This document shows positions 42,736 through 45,315 of a stretch of 45,315 bases of DNA, one piece after another (the first letter of the stretch is position 1; each line of letters begins with the position of its first letter). Below the pieces are notes generated by a model. The model was given only the letters and a program-made list of their open reading frames with translations. It did no database searches and had not been told where the DNA came from. This DNA comes from an uncultured Eubacterium sp. (GTDB lineage Bacteria > Bacillota > Clostridia > Lachnospirales > Lachnospiraceae). The position numbers and the translations under genes are program-made. The DNA lies in NCBI GenBank assembly GCA_910584595.1, contig CAJUBQ010000035.1, positions 1-45,315 on the forward strand, given 5' to 3'.

Positions 42736-43704
42736 ATGTATGAAAATCTGTGTGACGTGGAAAAGACATTTAAGATGTCAGATTTTCCGTTAAATATAGC
42801 GATAGAAGTTACAAATCGATGCAATCTGAATTGTCTGATGTGTACAAATGACAAGTTGACAAGAAAAAGAGGATATATGGACATGGCATTGTATAAGAAG
42901 ATCATAGATGAAACAGCCCAGAAAAATCCTTATGCCAGAATATGGCTGGATTTTTATGGCGAGCCGCTTTTATTGCGTTATAAGCTGTTCTATATGATTC
43001 AGTATGCGAAAAGAAGCGGGCTTGAAAATGTTTGTCTGAACACAAATGCAACTTTAATGAATCCGGAAATATCGGATATGCTGCTGGATTCCGGCATTGA
43101 TTTTATTAGTTTTGATATATATGGATTTTCTAAAGAAGTATTGGAAAAGATTAGTGTGGGAGCTGATCGTGATATGGTATATCAGAATGTAGAATATTTT
43201 TTAAAAAGGAAACAGCAGCTTGGACGTAAAGAGATGGTAGCGGAAGTAAAGGTTTTGGAATTGGAGGAAAATAAAGATGAAATAGACAAAATTATTTGCT
43301 ATTGGAGAGAGAAGGGTGCATGGACGACACTGAGAAGGGCAATTACCTGGGGAGGGGCAGCCGATTGTGGAATTAAACATCAGCTGCCTGAACATAGGAT
43401 TGCGTGCGGGTATGCGGTAGGTTTGTGCGCCATTACCTGGGAAGGAAATGTTGCAACGTGTGCACTGGATGCAGATGCATCTACGGTCTATGGCAATATA
43501 GGAAAAAATTCGATAGAAGAGATATGGGCAATCAGAAACAGAGAGCTGACCCAGAAGCATTTGGAGCATCGTTTTGATGAATTGCCGGAAGTTTGCAGAA
43601 CATGTACGGATTGGACCGTCATTGGAGAGCAACGTTATGATGAAAATGGAAATCCGATTCAGAAAAGTTATCAGGCAGGAGAAAAAATGATTAAAGGATA
43701 TTAA
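42736..43704 (+). CDS. radical-SAM protein with SPASM domain
   Basis: 322 residues. The [4Fe-4S]/SAM motif is CNLNCLMC (C29, C33, C36), followed by DFYGEPLL (the GGE-like motif) and CLNTNATLMN. The C-terminal SPASM part has Cys residues in ACGYAVGLCAITWEGNVATC and CRTCTDW for one or two auxiliary clusters. In sugar loci such enzymes carry out dehydration, epimerisation or oxidation by radical chemistry. In peptide systems they modify side chains, but no precursor peptide is visible here. A deleted relic of a homologous gene lies at 35596-35753, so the same function once sat next to the ArnC-like gene. AGGTGGAGAGA precedes the ATG. Confidence 0.9.
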   Translation: MYENLCDVEKTFKMSDFPLNIAIEVTNRCNLNCLMCTNDKLTRKRGYMDMALYKKIIDETAQKNPYARIWLDFYGEPLLLRYKLFYMIQYAKRSGLENVCLNTNATLMNPEISDMLLDSGIDFISFDIYGFSKEVLEKISVGADRDMVYQNVEYFLKRKQQLGRKEMVAEVKVLELEENKDEIDKIICYWREKGAWTTLRRAITWGGAADCGIKHQLPEHRIACGYAVGLCAITWEGNVATCALDADASTVYGNIGKNSIEEIWAIRNRELTQKHLEHRFDELPEVCRTCTDWTVIGEQRYDENGNPIQKSYQAGEKMIKGY

Positions 43705-43930
43705 AAAGTCAGGTTATTGAAATCTCAGTATTTGGAACTTGGAATGGAAAGATTAAAGGTATGACGCCTTGGATTTTAAAAGATTTCCGCTGCCCGAGAA
43801 GAACATCGTCTACGCAAAAATATAATACGAAGGGGGTGTTTCAGCTGCAGGCAAGCGGAAAATGGCATTTTTTATGCTTTGTGATTGTCAACAGCATCAA
43901 ATCATAAGGTATTTATTTGAAAGGAAAGTA
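43705..43930. other. gap between radical-SAM gene and SDR duplicate
   Basis: 226 bases. A 48-codon frame (ATG near 43759, containing TPWILKDFRCPRRTSS) is open but has no good ribosome binding site and no recognised family. It probably represents scrambled sequence at the duplication boundary. Confidence 0.4.
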
Positions 43931-44535
43931 ATGCTGAATGGAAACAAGGCTGAATATTTCAAAGGCGACTTTTCAAAAGACAGTGAAGTCGTACAGCTGA
44001 TCTCGGATATACAGCGATTTTGCGAAGCTCCGTCATACATTGTGCATTTTACGTCGTCAGCGTTTGCTTATAAAAAACTAAAACAGTTTGATATAGACAG
44101 ATTTGATGAGAACGTTCATATACAGGCGTATTCACTCATCAGGATTTTACAGGCGTTTCTGCCCCAAATGGCCAAAAGGCGGGAACATAATAAAATTGGC
44201 CTTGTGCTTTCTTCTGTGACGATAGGCAAGCCTCCGAAGCATATGATGGAGTATGTGATGGTTAAATATTTGCTGTTAGAAATTTTAAAGTCTCTTGCGT
44301 CTGATTATGAAGGAAGAAAAATCAATATCAATGGGGTGTCTCCTTCGATGATTCATACAAAAATGCTTTGTAACATTGATGAAAGAATGATTGCTCTTAA
44401 TGCAGAAAAAAGTGCGGAAAATAGAAATGCCAATGTGCAGGATATTATTCCAGTGATTCGTTTTCTGCTTTCTGATGAAGCGAAATATCTTCTGGCGTCA
44501 ATATAAATGTCAGTAATGGGAATGTGATAGGATAG
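43931..44535 (+). pseudogene. truncated, frameshifted second copy of the SDR
   Basis: It begins at the equivalent of codon 49 (MLNGNKAEYFKGDF), so the NAD-binding loop is missing; an open frame from 43862 adds unrelated residues. It retains the catalytic SSVTIGKPP and EYVMVKYLLL. A single A is missing between 44492 and 44493 relative to the intact gene, so the frame stops at 44506 instead of 44535. It cannot make a working SDR. Confidence 0.88.
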
Positions 44536-44662
44536 ATGCATATGGAAGATTTTATTTTTCAGATCGCAGATGAAAGTTGAAGAAATGACAGATATTTTTA
44601 TTTACAATTCCTTAGCCTGATTTTAAGCGTATTTTCAAGTGTTTAGTTGTCTGCTGGTAAGT
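43931..44662 (+). repeat. segmental duplication, decayed copy
   Basis: Second copy of 41967-42692, including the 3' flank (ATGCATATGGAAGATTTTAT and TTAGCCTGATTTTAAGCG recur in both). The two copies bracket the radical-SAM gene as direct repeats. Confidence 0.85.
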
Positions 44663-44843
44663 TAAGTCCATGTGGAAAAAATCTATCGGAAATTTGCGGT
44701 AGATGTAGTGGGGCTTGTATTTATTTTTGTCGTAGTCTACTTTGAGGAGCTTCTTATCCAATTTTTAAGGTTATAATGCAAACAAGCCGGGATTCAGGAA
44801 TGCGCTGGCTCCCGGCTTGTAAAATCAGGAGGTTTATGGTAGT
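44536..44843. other. non-coding stretch at the 3' end of the locus
   Basis: 308 bases: the duplicated 3' flank to ~44662, then unassigned AT-rich sequence and a GC-rich hairpin (listed separately). No gene seen and no clear terminator for the polysaccharide operon. Confidence 0.5.
44782..44820. other. GC-rich hairpin upstream of the second Rpn-type gene
   Basis: Perfect 11-bp stem ACAAGCCGGGA / TCCCGGCTTGT with a 17-base loop, 23 bases before the Rpn-type start. There is no T-run, so it is a leader structure, boundary element or weak terminator. Confidence 0.5.
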
Positions 44844-45315
44844 ATGGAGATACGAAAACAGAAGGGAAAGCAGGTGGGAAGATTGACAGTGGCAGAACAG
44901 ATAGACCAGAAACATCAGGAAGATTTACAGAGATTAAGAGGCTTTCGCCTGCTGGATGATGATTTCCTCACAAAGTGTTTTGAGGAAGATACGGCAAGCA
45001 TAGAACTGGTATTGCAGATTGTTCTGGAAAAGCCGGATTTAAGGGCGCTGGACGTTCGCACTCAGGTATTTGTGGAGAACCTGCTGAACCGTTCGGTGAG
45101 GCTGGATATTTTGGCTACGGACAGCACAGGGGCAAAACTGAATGTGGAGGTACAGCGCTCTGACAAAGGAGCCGGAAGAAAAAGAGCAAGGTACAACAGC
45201 AGCATGATGGACGCAAACCTTTTGAAGAAAGGCGAACGCTTTGATAAGCTGCCGGAAACTTGGGTAATTTTTATCACGGAAAATGACGTAATGGGAAAAG
45301 GGCTGCCGCTCTATC
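44844..45315 (+). CDS. Rpn/PD-(D/E)XK nuclease-family transposase, N-terminal part (runs off the window)
   Basis: 157 codons are seen and the frame is open at the window edge. ATG 44844 has AGGAGG 11 bases upstream; an ATG at 44836 is out of frame. LRGFRLLDDDFLTKCFEED near the N-terminus, then VFVENLLNRSVRLDILATD (catalytic Asp of the PD motif) and KLNVEVQRSD (the E-x-Q/K part), followed by KRARYNSSMMDANLLKKGE, are the hallmark of the Rpn family. The catalytic residues look intact. The window's left edge holds the tail of another member of the family. Confidence 0.87.
   Translation, partial: MEIRKQKGKQVGRLTVAEQIDQKHQEDLQRLRGFRLLDDDFLTKCFEEDTASIELVLQIVLEKPDLRALDVRTQVFVENLLNRSVRLDILATDSTGAKLNVEVQRSDKGAGRKRARYNSSMMDANLLKKGERFDKLPETWVIFITENDVMGKGLPLY

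Noticed and set aside
42736..43704. Radical-SAM gene considered as part of a ribosomally made peptide system
   Set aside because: No short precursor-like ORF, peptidase or leader-binding domain is seen beside it; all neighbours are glycan or acyl enzymes.
1..45315. tRNA, rRNA, prophage or conjugation genes
   Set aside because: None recognised on either strand by inspection.

Overview
The window looks like a low-GC Gram-positive anaerobe of the gut Clostridia, most like Lachnospiraceae. I base this on AT-rich coding sequence, strong AGGAGG-type ribosome binding sites, PD-(D/E)XK (Rpn-type) nuclease/transposase genes at both ends, and the gene families present. This is inference; no 16S or marker gene lies in the window.

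Left part (1-14.8 kb) is ordinary accessory chromosome. It holds the tail of an Rpn-type gene, the remains of a PIN-domain gene, and a MarR regulator plus MATE efflux pump carrying three copies of one palindromic operator. These are followed by an orphan CheW-domain protein, a membrane-anchored C45/Ntn hydrolase, an Lnt-like nitrilase-domain membrane protein, and a divergent DUF2461/ECF-sigma pair. Next come three acetyltransferase-type genes (one a transglutaminase-GNAT fusion), a secreted VCBS-type protein, and a convergent ABC-F gene. The ABC-F gene has a recognisable promoter and an attenuator leader with a tiny leader peptide.

About 0.55 kb of AT-rich non-coding DNA (14.8-15.36 kb) separates this from the main feature. 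It carries a 28-bp near-perfect inverted repeat pair around a 292-bp segment with a promoter-like sequence pointing away from the downstream genes. A phase-variable (invertible) promoter is possible but unproven.

Main part (15.36-43.7 kb, all on + strand, tightly packed) is a surface polysaccharide locus of the ABC-transporter (Wzm/Wzt) type. It starts with an XRE regulator, then three GT4 glycosyltransferases, Wzm, Wzt with a carbohydrate-binding tail, an FkbM methyltransferase carrying a 63-bp tandem repeat, and a coiled-coil GT4. Two large paralogous GT-C-like membrane proteins follow, interleaved with a DPM1-like GT2, sugar-nucleotide genes (FAD oxidoreductase, cupin, epimerase, Gmd) and RffA-type aminotransferase. 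Then come an ArnE/ArnF-like flippase pair with an ArnC/GtrB-like transferase, and a PglD-like acyltransferase. The last block is ATP-grasp (frameshifted), SDR, phosphoesterase, acyl carrier protein, FkbH-like HAD/GNAT protein, MaoC hydratase, SDR and a radical-SAM/SPASM protein.

My reading is that a backbone is built from GDP-deoxymannose-type and other sugars in the cytoplasm, methyl-capped and exported by Wzm/Wzt. It would then be decorated outside the membrane by one or two polyprenyl-phosphate-sugar/GT-C modules. One decoration is probably a 4-amino-4,6-dideoxy sugar carrying an acyl group made on the dedicated carrier protein. The locus shows active decay and shuffling: an internally deleted radical-SAM relic at 35.6 kb, a one-base frameshift in the ATP-grasp gene, and a broken duplicate of the SDR at 43.9-44.5 kb. 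The window ends inside a second Rpn-type gene.
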